Shown: piece after piece, positions 31,674 to 43,187 of the stretch | Layout of the letters: every line of letters starts with the position of its first letter | Position numbering within the stretch: position 1 is the stretch's first letter | NCBI GenBank assembly: GCA_004154925.1 | Contig: QJNS01000287.1 | Coordinates: forward strand, 29,567 to 93,566 | Source: Monosporascus cannonballus | Taxonomy: Eukaryota; Ascomycota; Sordariomycetes; Xylariales | DNA: 64,000 nt | Reading direction: 5' to 3' | Made by a program: the position numbers and the translations under genes | The notes under the pieces: generated by a model | What the model was told of the DNA's origin: nothing | What the model saw: the letters and a program-made list of their open reading frames with translations, nothing else | Database searches by the model: none

Positions 31674-33422
31674 CTAGGATGCCTTGAAATGCAGTTCACG
31701 TTCATGACAGAGAATCTCGTCAAGGGCAGACAAGTATGTCTCTTTGTACTCAATCCGACCACCAGTGACTTGTGAAATATCCTGCATCTTCGAGTCGCAG
31801 GTAGAGCCAAACCGCAAGCCATTTGGAATAACGATTGAGTGTACTAAGATCTTTGCGGACCTCAATTCCTCGCACGTTGCGAAAAGGGGGGTCGTGTCTA
31901 AACCGCCGACATCTCCATCTCCAATGAGTATGATGGACTTTCGGCTGCCGACATACAGTCTGAGGATTTCATGGGCCTTTTCGAGGCAATAGGCATAATC
32001 CTCAACGCCACCCGTGCTGCCAATAGAGTCCGTGATCCGGAATGTTGCATCGGAAATGGTCTGGACAGGCGAAGGGTCGTGTTGCTCATAGTTTCCATGA
32101 ATCACAACGGCAACTTTGACGCTGCTGTTGTTTGATTTGGCCATATGTAGGACATCTCTGTAGGCCTGTTTAATCTCAGGGAGAACTGAAATGGTACTGC
32201 CGCTGACATCGACGCCAATGACCATGACCTGGGGGAAAGGTTTAATAGCAACCTCCAGCTCATTGAAACTCTGCTGTAGCTTTCGCGATTCTGCCAGATA
32301 CTTGTCCCGTACTTCCGCTAACTCCGTGCGAAGTTCCATCTGTGCAGCTTCTTTCTTCAAACTAGCATCGGCACACGCAGTCCGGAGGGTATTAATTTCC
32401 CCTTTAAGTTTCTTGGCCTCGGCGCCTTTGAGAGCGAGACGTTGCTGGAGGTCACGTTCGCGTGCTTCACGCCACTCCTCCATGTTGGAAATGGTGAGTT
32501 TTGCATCGGCCAACTCCCTGAGCGCTTCGTTCATGGCTCTCTCGTTATCTTTGGCTTCTGCATCGAGGCGCTTGAGACTCTCTAGCTGCTTTTGTTGGTG
32601 CTTTTCATCGTCAACGTGCTTTTCGTGCAGCCTCTCGTACATAGCATGAAGGTTGTGGATCTTAGTTCGGCCCATCTGCAGCTCATGATCCAGTTGTTTG
32701 ACCTTGTCGGCCTCTTGGTCACGAGCCTTGACAGCCTCATCGTGGGCCTTCTGAAGTTCCTCTCGACCAAGGAGAGACTGTTCAAGAGCATTTGCTGCTT
32801 CATCAAGCTTGGCCTCCAAGTCACCGACTCTCTCCAACATGGCCTTATCTCGCTGTCCAGCTTCAGTGATCTGAACTCCAAGCTGCTGTGTTGCCTCGTC
32901 GACCTGACCATGAAGTCTCGCACATTCAGTCTTAAAAGCTTCGTTGCTAATCCTGAGGCTAGCTAGCTCATCTTGCAGAAGAGTAACCCGCGCTTCCAAA
33001 GCCTTACATAGCTTGCTTTCATTGCTGAGTTGCTCTGCCAGCTGAATACGCTGCATATTGAATGCTTTCTCTTTGATGCGGGCTCTATCACGTCGTACAT
33101 CCACCATAAGCTGGCCACCTGTCGATGCCCGAGCGCTTGAGGTTGTTGCCACATGTTGGGAATACATAGACTGAGCCAGGCGAGACGTCATGTCGGTTGC
33201 TTTTAGGGCATCTTGTTTTGGCGTTGGCGAGACCATTGCCATGTCACTGGCCTTCTGCGATGTCGCCGAAACAGTTGACATGCTCATTGCCATGTTACTG
33301 GACGCTGCCAGTGGCATTGTAGGTGTCTCACCGTCCGCCATGACCTCCCCAGCTTGATTCAGAGTGTATCGCGTATCTGTCGGTCGCGGTGTCAAAAGTT
33401 GCAACGGAGGGTAACCTCTCAT
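31674..33422 (-). CDS. Coiled-coil protein with C-terminal von Willebrand A domain
   Basis: Single-exon ORF of 582 aa from ATG 33422. Residues 1-110 are Ser/Thr/Met-rich and probably unstructured. Residues about 115-385 form a long coiled coil (many heptads, e.g. ALEARVTLLQDELASLR). The end (about 396-575) is a vWA domain with a complete metal-ion site: DVSGS (first motif), a Thr in GSTGGVED, and GDGD; strands such as QVMVIGVDVS and KSIILIGDG flank it. vWA domains bind partners through a bound metal ion. No signal peptide or membrane segment, so cytosolic or nuclear. It starts back to back with the AAA+ gene at 34196. I infer a link with that ATPase; the exact family name is not known to me. 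Confidence 0.85.
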   Translation of the reverse strand: MRGYPPLQLLTPRPTDTRYTLNQAGEVMADGETPTMPLAASSNMAMSMSTVSATSQKASDMAMVSPTPKQDALKATDMTSRLAQSMYSQHVATTSSARASTGGQLMVDVRRDRARIKEKAFNMQRIQLAEQLSNESKLCKALEARVTLLQDELASLRISNEAFKTECARLHGQVDEATQQLGVQITEAGQRDKAMLERVGDLEAKLDEAANALEQSLLGREELQKAHDEAVKARDQEADKVKQLDHELQMGRTKIHNLHAMYERLHEKHVDDEKHQQKQLESLKRLDAEAKDNERAMNEALRELADAKLTISNMEEWREARERDLQQRLALKGAEAKKLKGEINTLRTACADASLKKEAAQMELRTELAEVRDKYLAESRKLQQSFNELEVAIKPFPQVMVIGVDVSGSTISVLPEIKQAYRDVLHMAKSNNSSVKVAVVIHGNYEQHDPSPVQTISDATFRITDSIGSTGGVEDYAYCLEKAHEILRLYVGSRKSIILIGDGDVGGLDTTPLFATCEELRSAKILVHSIVIPNGLRFGSTCDSKMQDISQVTGGRIEYKETYLSALDEILCHERELHFKAS

Positions 33423-34195
33423 TCAAGAAGGACTTGTTCATTATTCAACAAATATGTGAATGCCCAAACAAACTAGATATTTCTGTAGGCTGATCCACCA
33501 CTAACCTTCTACTTAGCACTTCGACATAGCCAGTCGCGAACGGAACTCAATCGTCTGGTGGTCAAGGATGCATCGATCCCTACGTGAGCACTACAAACAG
33601 AATACGGGAAGGCAAACAAGTTGGAGAGCAAAATCCGAATGTACCTCCCTTCATATTTTCGAAGCATATTCGGCAACTACTGTTCCTACCCGCAACTTAA
33701 GCGCCAGGCGAGAGATGGGAGCAAGAAAGGAATATGCGCCCAATGGGAGGTCCCGTTCTTAGACTATCTGATCTGCTGGATGATATCGAACGAGTAAACC
33801 TATTTTTCCATTCGGCATATATTACTCACACTGTGTTTCTAATGGTGGATAACATTAAGGGGTACGGATTGGCTAATCCTCCTCGGTTACAAACGAGTCC
33901 CTAGTACATTCATATCGCGATGCCGGAAAGAGGTCGGCCTCCTCGTGAGGCACGGCTGTCCGTCTATGTACGTATTGGGTAACCTGGATAAGGGAATTAC
34001 GCAATACCAAACACGAACCAAAGAAGCGGTATGTCCATGCTTTGCAGCCCCAAGTGCTTTGGGACAGCTTGATGAGCCGGTATTCTTAGAATTTAAGATG
34101 GCTATAGGCTTCTTCTGAATTCCTCATCCGTTGATCTTGTTTGAACTGCATTCTTCTTTCACCCCCACCCTTCCATATTCAACGGCCTAGACGAG
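33423..34195. promoter_or_regulatory. Shared divergent promoter region of vWA and AAA+ genes
   Basis: 773 bp between two divergent start codons, with no gene recognised inside (a 64-codon frame only). Both genes must take their promoters from here, so co-regulation is possible. A CT-rich tract (about 34151-34175) precedes the AAA+ start, as is common upstream of fungal genes. Confidence 0.5.
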
Positions 34196-36318
34196 ATGCC
34201 TTCTCCTCCAACAGACGAGTCTATACGCCAGGTTATGGCTCAATGTCCTAGCTGCTCCGAAGATACAGCATCAAACTGCCTGGAGGTCAGCTAATCTACA
34301 TCATCTTGCACAACATAAAGAGCGTTAACAGCTTCTAGCTTTGTGGGAATGATGTTGACAAGGCAGTCGAGAAATACAAAACAATTGAGGTTTGGATTTC
34401 TTCCTAGCTGAATGGCATTGATTTAACATCGCTATTCAGGAGTACCTTCCGCCAGATCCTCCATCCGGCAACGACGACTCCCAGAGCCAGCTGAGCACTG
34501 ACTCCAAAAACCAGGTCGAGACCGATGTGCGTCACGAAACGTCGGAAGACCAGAGCGAAGGCATCAGCAAATGTCACTCATGGATGCCGCAGCTACCGAT
34601 TCTCACGGTCCCCGATGCTCATATCAACAATGGTCCGCGGGGATCTGACGTCTTTGACCTCCACGAGCTTCTTGGCGCAATTCAAGCGGGCTTGTTTGAT
34701 GCCGACAATGTCCGCAACTATCTGACCCGCCGTAACAAGGAATGTCGGGACATGAACTTGAATGCCGAAATTCAAGGCTACCCAGCAATATTCTATGTCG
34801 TTTCCACCAACAACATTGACATAATCTGCGAGTGGATCAAGCATGGAGGCGATCCCAACGCGACATGGGGGCCCAGTGCTTTCCCGCTAATCGCCTTTTC
34901 CATTCTCGAAGGAGGTCGAAACATGAACCAGGCCTCACGAAAACTCGAAACGCTATTGAGATTTGGCGCGGAGCCTCGAGCCATCCCTAAGGCCTTCTAT
35001 GACCCATTTTGTCAAGACCTCCCGGAGGATGGACCAACTGAGGAGGAACTTCACGACATTGATGACGACAATAAGCGATGGTGCTCGGCGGATGTGCGCG
35101 CGCACCTTGCCAAGTCCCTGAGCTTGTCACAACGATATGATCTCTACAGATCCAGCAAGGTCAAGCCGCACTCTGGCCGCGAGAAGGAGCTGCTGGCCCG
35201 ACAGGGTGCCGGAGAAATTCTGGGCCTCCATCAGATGATCGTCGCTCAGTCGATTGCGACGCGCTGGCTCAAGAAAAAGCTGCTTGTGTAAGCTCAAGAT
35301 ACCCTGCACAGAGTCTACCTCCTATAACTGACATTGATAAGTTACCTGGCTCTGCAGAAGAAACGCCCACTTATCTTAGTTTTCGCCGGGCCTAGCGGTC
35401 ACGGCAAAACTGAACTTGCGCGAAGATTCGGGGACCTCATGTCATTGGAACTGCACGTGGTTGACTGCACCATCTTCAAGCAAGACAATGAGTTGTTCGG
35501 ACCACGGGCCCCCTATTCCGGATACGAGGACGGCTCGCCATTAAACAACTTTTTGGTTCGCAAGGCAGGATGTCGCTGCATCGTCTTTATGGACGAATTC
35601 GAAAAGACCAGCAAGGACATCCACAACACGCTCTTGTTGCCTTTCCAAAATGGTCAGTAGACACATATATCTACACAGCGTCAACATTTCGCGTACTAAC
35701 TAAAGATAAACAGGGCATTACGAGGATCGTCGCAATGGCAAAATTATTGACTCGTCAAAGACCATTTGGATTCTTGCCACGAACAAACTCGATGATGGCA
35801 TTCACGCTTTCTGTGGCACCAACAAACAGGTCCTCTTCAAGTCAGAAGACGAGGAGGCTCAGGATAAGCTGGTGGGGAAGCTCTGCCGCCAGCTCCGCAA
35901 GGAGTTCATCGGATACTTTGGCGCGCCTCTGGGCGGCCGCATCACAGAGATCCTACCATTCCTCGTCTTTGCGCCGCAGGAGTCGGCCGTCATTGTTCAC
36001 AAAGCGTTGATGGATTTGGAGACCGCGGTCTCCAGGCGCGTGCGTCTGGAGCTAAACAAGGAAGAGGACATCTATGTCGGAAACATCAGCATCCGCATCA
36101 AGAATGACGCAACGGTATGCTCTATTATCGCGCGTGATGAGTATGAGAAGGAGACTGGTGCGCGGAGCATCGCCCGGGCCGTGGAGCGGATTGTCCAGGA
36201 TCCGCTTATTGGCCAGTACCTGGAAAATGGCGATAAATTTGATGAGAACCAGCCCAATGCCCACTTTGTTGTCGATGTTAATGTAGACAAGGAGGTTGAA
36301 GTTCGGCTCATACCATGA
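34196..36318 (+). CDS. UBA-like / ankyrin-like / ClpB-type AAA+ ATPase
   Basis: Five exons: 34196-34285, 34339-34389, 34440-35287, 35342-35652 and 35714-36318; 634 aa, all introns GT-AG and 50-61 bp. The first two tiny exons plus the start of exon 3 encode a small helical domain with a UBA-like look (IRQVMAQCP...AVEKYKTIEEYL). Residues about 110-200 contain two ankyrin-like units (PAIFYVVSTNNIDIICEWIKHGGDPNA). The AAA+ core resembles the second ATPase domain of ClpB/Hsp104: Walker A GPSGHGKTE (Lys352), Walker B CIVFMDEFEKT, sensor 1 WILATNKLDDG, and sensor 2 in GARSIARAVERIV. So it is a single-ring ATPase and probable protein-remodelling factor. The start ATG is the first possible one and gives clean phases. 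Partner guess: the divergent vWA protein. Confidence 0.85.
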
Positions 36319-37029
36319 GGGTGATCCAGGGGGACGGCGCAGAGGAGTAATTAGGGCGATGGGCTGTATGTCGTACCCTTGTTGATCTGCCTCTCGATTT
36401 GTTCCTGAACCCGGATAATGTATTATGATCCCACTTGTATCTTCTATGCTCTCAGGAGATATAGTGGACGCCCCCTATTGGGTCCCAGCGGCCCACCAGC
36501 AAGGGCGTTTCGTGTATGTAGGACTGGGCTCGGCCACGAATGGTCATCTATTCACTACCTATACTACGGACAATCTTTTAGGCTACTCTTCGTCGCTCTT
36601 CCTTTGTATTTCACCCTTTCCGTGACTCACCCCCACAGAAGGCAAATACCAGGGATTAACTGCACACGAAACTTACGTCCTGGAGAATAGGGTCAAGAAA
36701 AGTGTCTACAGAGATAAAGGCTGCTCACTCTCAGACATACGTACGGAGAAGGTCAACGCTAGCTCAAGCAGCATCCGTCTGCGAGAAGGCCGCCCGGAAG
36801 GGACGGCGACAGTAGCGTGCCAACCACCACACTATCACTAGAAGATCAGAGCAATTCATCAATTAGCTTGGCGTCTCGGTAGTAAACGTAGAGTGCCATC
36901 AGACCGCCCTATAGAGGGGGCCCAAGCACATACCCAAGCCGATGGCCTCAACAAGTAACCAGCCCAGAGGTGCCCGGCATGCAGTGTACACTGCAGATGT
37001 AAGCTGCTCGGATAACAGGGCATTCTACG
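36319..37029. other. Intergenic between convergent genes
   Basis: 3' flanks of the AAA+ and UstYa-like genes. A 90-codon frame at 36418-36690 has no motif. Confidence 0.4.
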
Positions 37030-37901
37030 TCAGAGTATGGCCTCTCCCGGTAGGAGGCCGTTCCTCCACGCCATTGCCGAATGGTCGTTCGCCCAAGACA
37101 GCAGCGCATCATAGTCAACGCATTCGTGCTCCGAGCCCCAGCCCGGGCCGGCATCCGTCTCGCCTTCCAGGTTGGTGTCCCCGGCGCACATGATAGATTG
37201 GCGGAGGTAGTCGATGCAGTGCGCGGAGTGGTGCGCCACCTCGTCTGTCAGCTCGACACCGTCGTATCCCTGCTGGTAATGCTCTACGATATATGACAGG
37301 CAGTGGAGCTGGTGGAACACCGCCATCATGTATCCAGGCCCGTCGGACGTCCGGTTCACGGCCACCGTGTAAGGCTCGCCGAGAATGTCGTAGGAGCCGT
37401 AATCGGGAATCTGGACGTAGCCTCTAGCGGCTACGGAAGCTCACGTCAATCACCCGCGTTTTCAGCCAGATGCTCAATCACTGACCTGCGCTTAACGGGA
37501 TCCAGTTATGGAGCGTGTGAAGCGTGTCGTGTTCATCGAAGAGCATGTCGTCGCGCACGTACTTCGGATCCGGAAGGAACCTGTACGTCTTTCGAGGGAC
37601 TGTCGGCAAGAACAATTAGGAACTTCTTGTCATCTTATCGTACTATCGAGGGAATCATACAATTTGGTACCGGCCGTCGTTCGGCTCCGGCCCTTTCGTG
37701 AACCGGATGGACCAACAAGACGACTATTATGACCGCCATTACAATCTCCAGGGCGAACCGCAAATAACGTGTCACCCTGCGAGAACCCCCTTCTCGGAGC
37801 CACACGGCATCCTCGTTCGGTGGTGATGGTGTAAGGAACGCTTGCGCTTCTACATTTTCTTCTTGCTTTCCGGGGCTCATGGTGAAATCGCGCGCAAGCA
37901 T
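37030..37901 (-). CDS. UstYa/DUF3328-like membrane protein (oxidative tailoring family)
   Basis: Three exons: 37901-37661, 37599-37486 and 37421-37030; 248 aa (241 if the next ATG at 37880 is used). Layout is that of the UstYa family. A cytosolic N-terminus is followed by one membrane segment (RFALEIVMAVIIVVLLV). Then comes YRFLPDPKYVRDDM, a region leading to the two copies of the HxxHC signature, HQLHC and HSAHC, the second continuing IDYLRQSIMC and AGDTNLE. Family members act in oxidation or macrocyclisation steps of fungal RiPPs and other metabolites, anchored in the membrane. Both metal-binding HxxHC motifs are intact. No precursor peptide, synthase or other tailoring gene is seen nearby, so its pathway is unknown. 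Confidence 0.88.
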
Positions 37902-39000
37902 TTGCGCAGGCGCCTGCGTAGAGCGGAATGCAGTCCAGACATAAGATCACGAAAACAGGAAGACGAGCCAGAGTGGCAAGACAAAAGAAACGATACGAAA
38001 TGTTACGGCGCCTAGGGTTTATTAGGCTATTTGCAGTTAATTAAAAAAGGAAGCCTTCTTTTCCTCCGTTCCAGGTTAGGCTTAAGTAACGGGGGCTAGA
38101 ATCTCCAATGCAACCTCAATCCGCAACTACCTCATTTATCTCCGACCAAACGAATAATACAGCGAAACATCCTCTTCTCCAAATATTGTGTAGTGAGTGA
38201 GTAGGAGTCAACAGCGCAGCCTTATATTTTTGCATCTTCTGGATGTATGCTTAGAGGCATTCCACGAACCTGAATATACGTCCCTACCCCTTTTTCTTGG
38301 ACCCACGAGACGGCCATTCATGGGCCGCCATCAACTGCATTTACTATATACGCAGCGTGCTCTTGACTACCGTATAACCAGCCCTGGCCCTCCATAACAT
38401 CCACATATTGAGCATTGCGCAATGATAATGCTGGTAGCGGGTTCGCATGCCATGTAACCAACAGAAACCTGGGGATAAGGCCCATTAGGATTAGTTTAAG
38501 CTTTGCCAACCTGCGGCGGAGAAAAAGGGTAGTAGGGCACGGTTGTCTTGACTATGATTAGATCAGTAATGGCATTATTTCCAGCATGTTCTACGCAGCC
38601 TATAGGTGCGACGGGGATGCTCTCCCGTCGAGGGCTAGGATAATGGAGTTTCTGATCGGGTAGAACTTCGCTGCGAGATATTACACGACAGAGATACGTC
38701 TACACGGACGTGAAAATGGGGAGCTGGTTCATATCACAAGGCAAAAAGGCGCAAGGACCACAGAATTAATATACAATACCATTCAACGCGCTCACCCGCA
38801 ACGCCCGCCTCGCCCATAAGAGTCCATCCATGCCCAACTTACACATATATACTCTATGACCTATCGTACCGTAACACAAGATACATCATCATGCTGCGAC
38901 CAGCCAGCCAACCAACTCCGCCCAGAGTGCATGGAAACAAAACGAGAACCCCCTGTACCCTTCCGCGAACGAAACCTAACTCAGCCGCAACTCACAGATC
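37902..39000. other. Intergenic region
   Basis: Upstream of the UstYa-like gene and downstream of the histidine kinase. Nothing recognised apart from short frames. Confidence 0.4.
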
Positions 39001-42000
39001 TCACTTGGTCCCGAACAGCCGCTTGATGTCGGCGAACTTGACGGGCTTGACGAGATACATGTCGACGCCGGCGTCGAGGGCGCCGCGCTGGTCCTGGGCG
39101 CTGGCGAGCCCTGTGAGCGCGATGATGGTGGCGCGCGGCAGCCCATTCTCCGTCTCGAACTGACGGATCTGGCGAGTGGCCTCGAGGCCGTCCATGACGG
39201 GCATCGACAGATCCATGAGAACAAAGTCGAAGGGCCTGAAGGAGGTCGACGGCCGCGACGGGTCACCGCTGCCGTCGGGGGTGGTTGGGGTGGAGGTAGG
39301 GTCAGAGGAGAATTCGAGGGCGGAAGTGGAGGAGGACACGGCGGTGGGTGTGGTCCTGGGAGACGTAGAGGTGGTGGAGGTGGAGGACGTGGAGGAGAGC
39401 AGCGCCTTCGCCTTGCTCCTGAACTCCTCGACGGCCTCGAGCCCGTTGGTAGCCTCGCTGTAGCTCAGGTTCTGGCGTCGCGCGAACACCACAAGTAGCT
39501 TGAGGTTGATGGCGTTGTCGTCAACGAGAAGCACGCGCGGGGTGGCGCACCCTGGGGACACAGGGCTCGACACCGCGCTCTCCTTCTGCTGCTTCTTCTC
39601 AGCAAACTGCGAGTGCGTCTGCGACTCCGACGGAGGTGGTAGTGACGGTTCGACCACCTGTGGCGCGGGTGACGGCTCTGGAGACGGTTCGGCCGACACT
39701 GCGGACAAGGCGGCGGACGCCAGGGACGGGTCGCCGCTGACCGTGCTGGTCGCAGCCGTGATGGTTCCGGCAACCGCGTGGGTCATGCTCCGGTGCGCCA
39801 GTGCCTCATAGCGCAGAGGAGAGACCTGGCGGTCGCTAGGATGGGAGGTATTTGACCGGGACAACGGTCGCTTGCTGGCCTCGCGCGAGACATCGTTCTG
39901 GCAGTCTAGCAGTATTCTTGCCAATTTTCGTGGTCCACATCTATTAACGTTAGCCCGGGCTACCCATCTATGACCATAATCCGCGGCGATTTCTTACGGT
40001 TGCGCAGCCGCCTCTAATATCCATCCGAGAGCCGAGCACTGCGCGCTGATGCGCGCTCCGAGCGCCGTCTTCTCGCCCAGATCCGTGCAGATGCAGATCA
40101 CGGCGAGGGGTAGCGCGTGGGGGTCCGGCGTGGCCTGCTTTGCGAGTATTTTCCCCAGCGACAAGGGCTCAGTGAGCAAGAAATCGGGCTGGGACACCGA
40201 CAGGTCGAACTCCTCGTACGTCTTCATGCTGAACCCGTAGCAGGCTTGCTGCATCGATTCTCGGACCTTCTGGCCACCGCCTCCGAGGCTGTCGGAGGGG
40301 AAGACGATGCTAGCGGATTTCTGCTTAAGCGCCTCCGGTGCTTGCAGCAGCCCCTGGCTCGTCCGCGCGTTTTCGCTTGTCCCTCCCGGCAGTCGCAGGG
40401 ATACGGTCACCTTAGTGCCGATGTGCAAAGTGCTCGTCACTTCTATTTCGCCCTTCAGGGAATCAACGATCTGCCTCACTATGCTGAGCCCGAGCCCGGT
40501 CCCGTTCGAGAACGGATCCTCTTGGCTGAAGGGTGCAAACAATCTTGTGTGCTGGTACTCCACAGACATTCCTCGGCCCGAGTCCTCGATGCACAGCTTG
40601 AACATGACCGAGTGGGAAGTGCTGCTCTCATGTAACAAGGACACTACGATGTATCCGGAATCCGTATACTTCAGGGCGTTGCCCAACAGATTCATGACGA
40701 TCCTGCGGAGGGCGCCCGGCTGTGAGCGAACTATCCAGTCGACGAAGGGTGCGACGTTCAGTGTCACGGACACTTTCCGTTGGCCGTCGTCTACGGTTGT
40801 GCAAACATCGTCTGTTATCATCTTCTCTCCGCTACTATTAGTTCTCGAATGGCCGCCTTGATCATGGAACGCGCCATTGGGGAACGTGTGCGTCTTGCGG
40901 AATGTGTGGCCGGCACATACAGTATCGCAGACTTCTTCGACTAGTTGGGCCAGATTGAAGTCGGTGGTAACGCCCAATATCGAGTTGTCTTCAGGCAGCC
41001 TTTTAGCCCGCCCCTCGCCACGCCGTTTCCCACGAGATCTTGCGTTCTGCAGTTTATTGATCTTCGCATAGTCGAGAACATGATCGATGGTGTCTAGTAA
41101 CGTCCGTCCGCAGGTCTCTATCGACGAGACCAGAGATTTCTGATGTGCCGACGTAACTGTATCCTGGAGGAATTCAACCGAGCCCAGAATACCATGGAGC
41201 GGGGAGCGGAGTTCGTGAGATATTGATGCAATGAAGGTAGTCTTCGCACGATCCGACTTTAGGGCGTTCCAGCGGGCGAGTTCACTAGTGATGCTGTCTC
41301 CGAATGCCTTCAAATACGGTAGTTCGTTCTCCGGGGCCGTCAACCTCCCGACCGCGGTGGTCCACTGCCATTGAAGTTAGTATTAATTCTGCCAAGATAA
41401 CGTGCCACGTATTTGGGGGCGGAATCGACACGTATCTAGGAAACTAGGATAGGGTGCTCAAACATTCCCCGAACAAAAGCTTGCCCGGCGGGGCCATGAA
41501 ATAGGGACTAAAAAGCAACTGTAGGAATTACTGACGATAAAACACCCGGCGACCCATCGCTCCGACGAGGGATCCCAGAGAGGCAGGAAGATGAGGCTCC
41601 TCACGTTAGGCAAAACCTTGAGCAGCTCAGTTGGGACGAATCTTTCTCTCTTCCTTCTTATTCTCTGTGAAGCCTTGCCGGACGTGGTACGGTTGTCCGA
41701 AGCCTCGGTCTCCGACTTCTCGGATCTCTCGTCGCTCGAGTTGACTCCCACCCCATCTTCGTCGAAGTTGAAGAACTTGCCGCAAGGGTATCGCATGATG
41801 TAGCGCTCCATCCCGGCTTCCGTGAAGGAGAAGTCCTTCTCCGACAGAGTCGTTTCGCAGGAGCGTAGAGATAATCCAGCTACGGGGCAAGACCTGCTCT
41901 CCATTTCCGTCGGCAACCCAGAAACCAAATCAATGCCATTCTCTTCATCACCGGAAGCGTCGTTCTTCTTCCCTCTGTTCTTCCTTCTCCGCGACATTGA

Positions 42001-43187
42001 CGTTGCGGAATCAGCAGTAAGGAAGTCGGTAGTCGAGGAGTTCGGATCTTCGTCGCTGCTACCTAATGGGGTTGAACTCTCATACATGGCCCCAATGGCG
42101 GTGGCCGAGGTATCGAAGAACACCACACCATCCGCATGGGTGGACTGCCTAATAATTCTGGCGGCCCGCTGGAAGATGCGGAACATTTCGGGCTCCCCGT
42201 CGCCCTCACGCCTGCGCGGAGCCTGTTTGATTTGGGGTGTGATGGCGCCGTCTGAAACGTCCTCGACCGCAGCATCGAGACGCGCGTTCTCCGTCTGTCT
42301 TTCCATAGTTCTCGGCCCGTTTCCTGATTTGCTACGCCGTTCGTGCAGCGAAGAGCGCTCGATGAATTCAGTCAGGCCACGAACCATCCGCTCTCCTTTG
42401 GTGCGATCGTCGCTGTCTTTCGCCAATTCCAAGTGTTCCATGATGGTCGCAGCCATGTCTTCCATGAACCTCACATCGGCAGCGCTCAGGCCCTCTTCGC
42501 GCGGCTTCTCGTCTAGGCCCCAAAGTTAGCCGAAGCACTCGAGCGAATAATTACGGCCATACCCGAGACAGCGTAGACGCCGATATGATAGCCTGCTTTG
42601 GTGATGATGGGCACGCCCGCGTAGAATCTCACGCCGGGCTCCCCTTGTACGTAGTCTCTGTTTGCGAGTCGAGGGTCTTGCCTGCAGTCGGGAATGACGA
42701 GACACTCTGTCCTATAGGTGTCCCCGTTCTCTTCCTTCGCAATATAAGTAGAGCCAAGGGTATAGTGACACACGGCATCATATCTGGCTATAATGGTGTT
42801 GCCCAGCCATATCTCGTCCTCGGGCCGGTCTGCCTCATTTGAGTAGAGCGAAAGAGTCTTGGTGGCCTCGGCCAAGATGTACTGCCGGCTGGAATCAATG
42901 AGGGAAACCATACATCTCCTGACGTTCAGCCGGAGTGTCGCGAGCTGTGCGAATGCCGTAAGAGTCTTATCGCGACAATTTTGCGGCTGGTAACCCTCGT
43001 AGGTCAGGGGCTTCCCTCGGCCATCAGCCGAGCGGACGATGTTTTGAGCGTCGAGCCATGGCTGGTAGTACCTACGCAGTAGTTGGAGCATGTCAGATTG
43101 CAACTCGGCTAGGTCGAGGGCTGGGCGGTCTTCTTCCACTGACCTTCGAAGGTCCCGTTCGCGAGCAGCCTCGGGGAAGGATACCAT
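39001..43187 (-). CDS. Hybrid histidine kinase: GAF, HisKA, HATPase, response receiver
   Basis: Four exons: 43187-42563, 42512-41536, 41364-39998 and 39940-39001; 1302 aa. The joins restore VYAVSDEKPREEG, GCFIWTTAVGRLTAPENELP and AAQPCGPRKLAR. Residues about 75-280 form a GAF-like sensor (VRRCMVSLIDSSRQYILAE, VPIITKAGYHIGVYAVSD). A long acidic/Ser-rich linker follows. The HisKA domain has FIASISHELRSPLHG with phospho-acceptor His584. The ATPase domain shows LGNALKYTDSGY, IEDSGRGMS and GTGLGLSIV. The receiver starts VLLVDDNAINLKL and has the acceptor Asp1233 in FVLMDLSMPVMDG and the Lys in YLVKPVK. Such kinases feed the fungal HOG/phosphorelay; the signal is unknown. Oddity: about 55 Ser/Thr-rich residues are inserted in the receiver before the Asp strand. 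Confidence 0.93.

Noticed and set aside
39994..41343. Histidine kinase as several separate genes
   Set aside because: Three in-phase introns with good signals join the pieces into one 1302-aa hybrid kinase.
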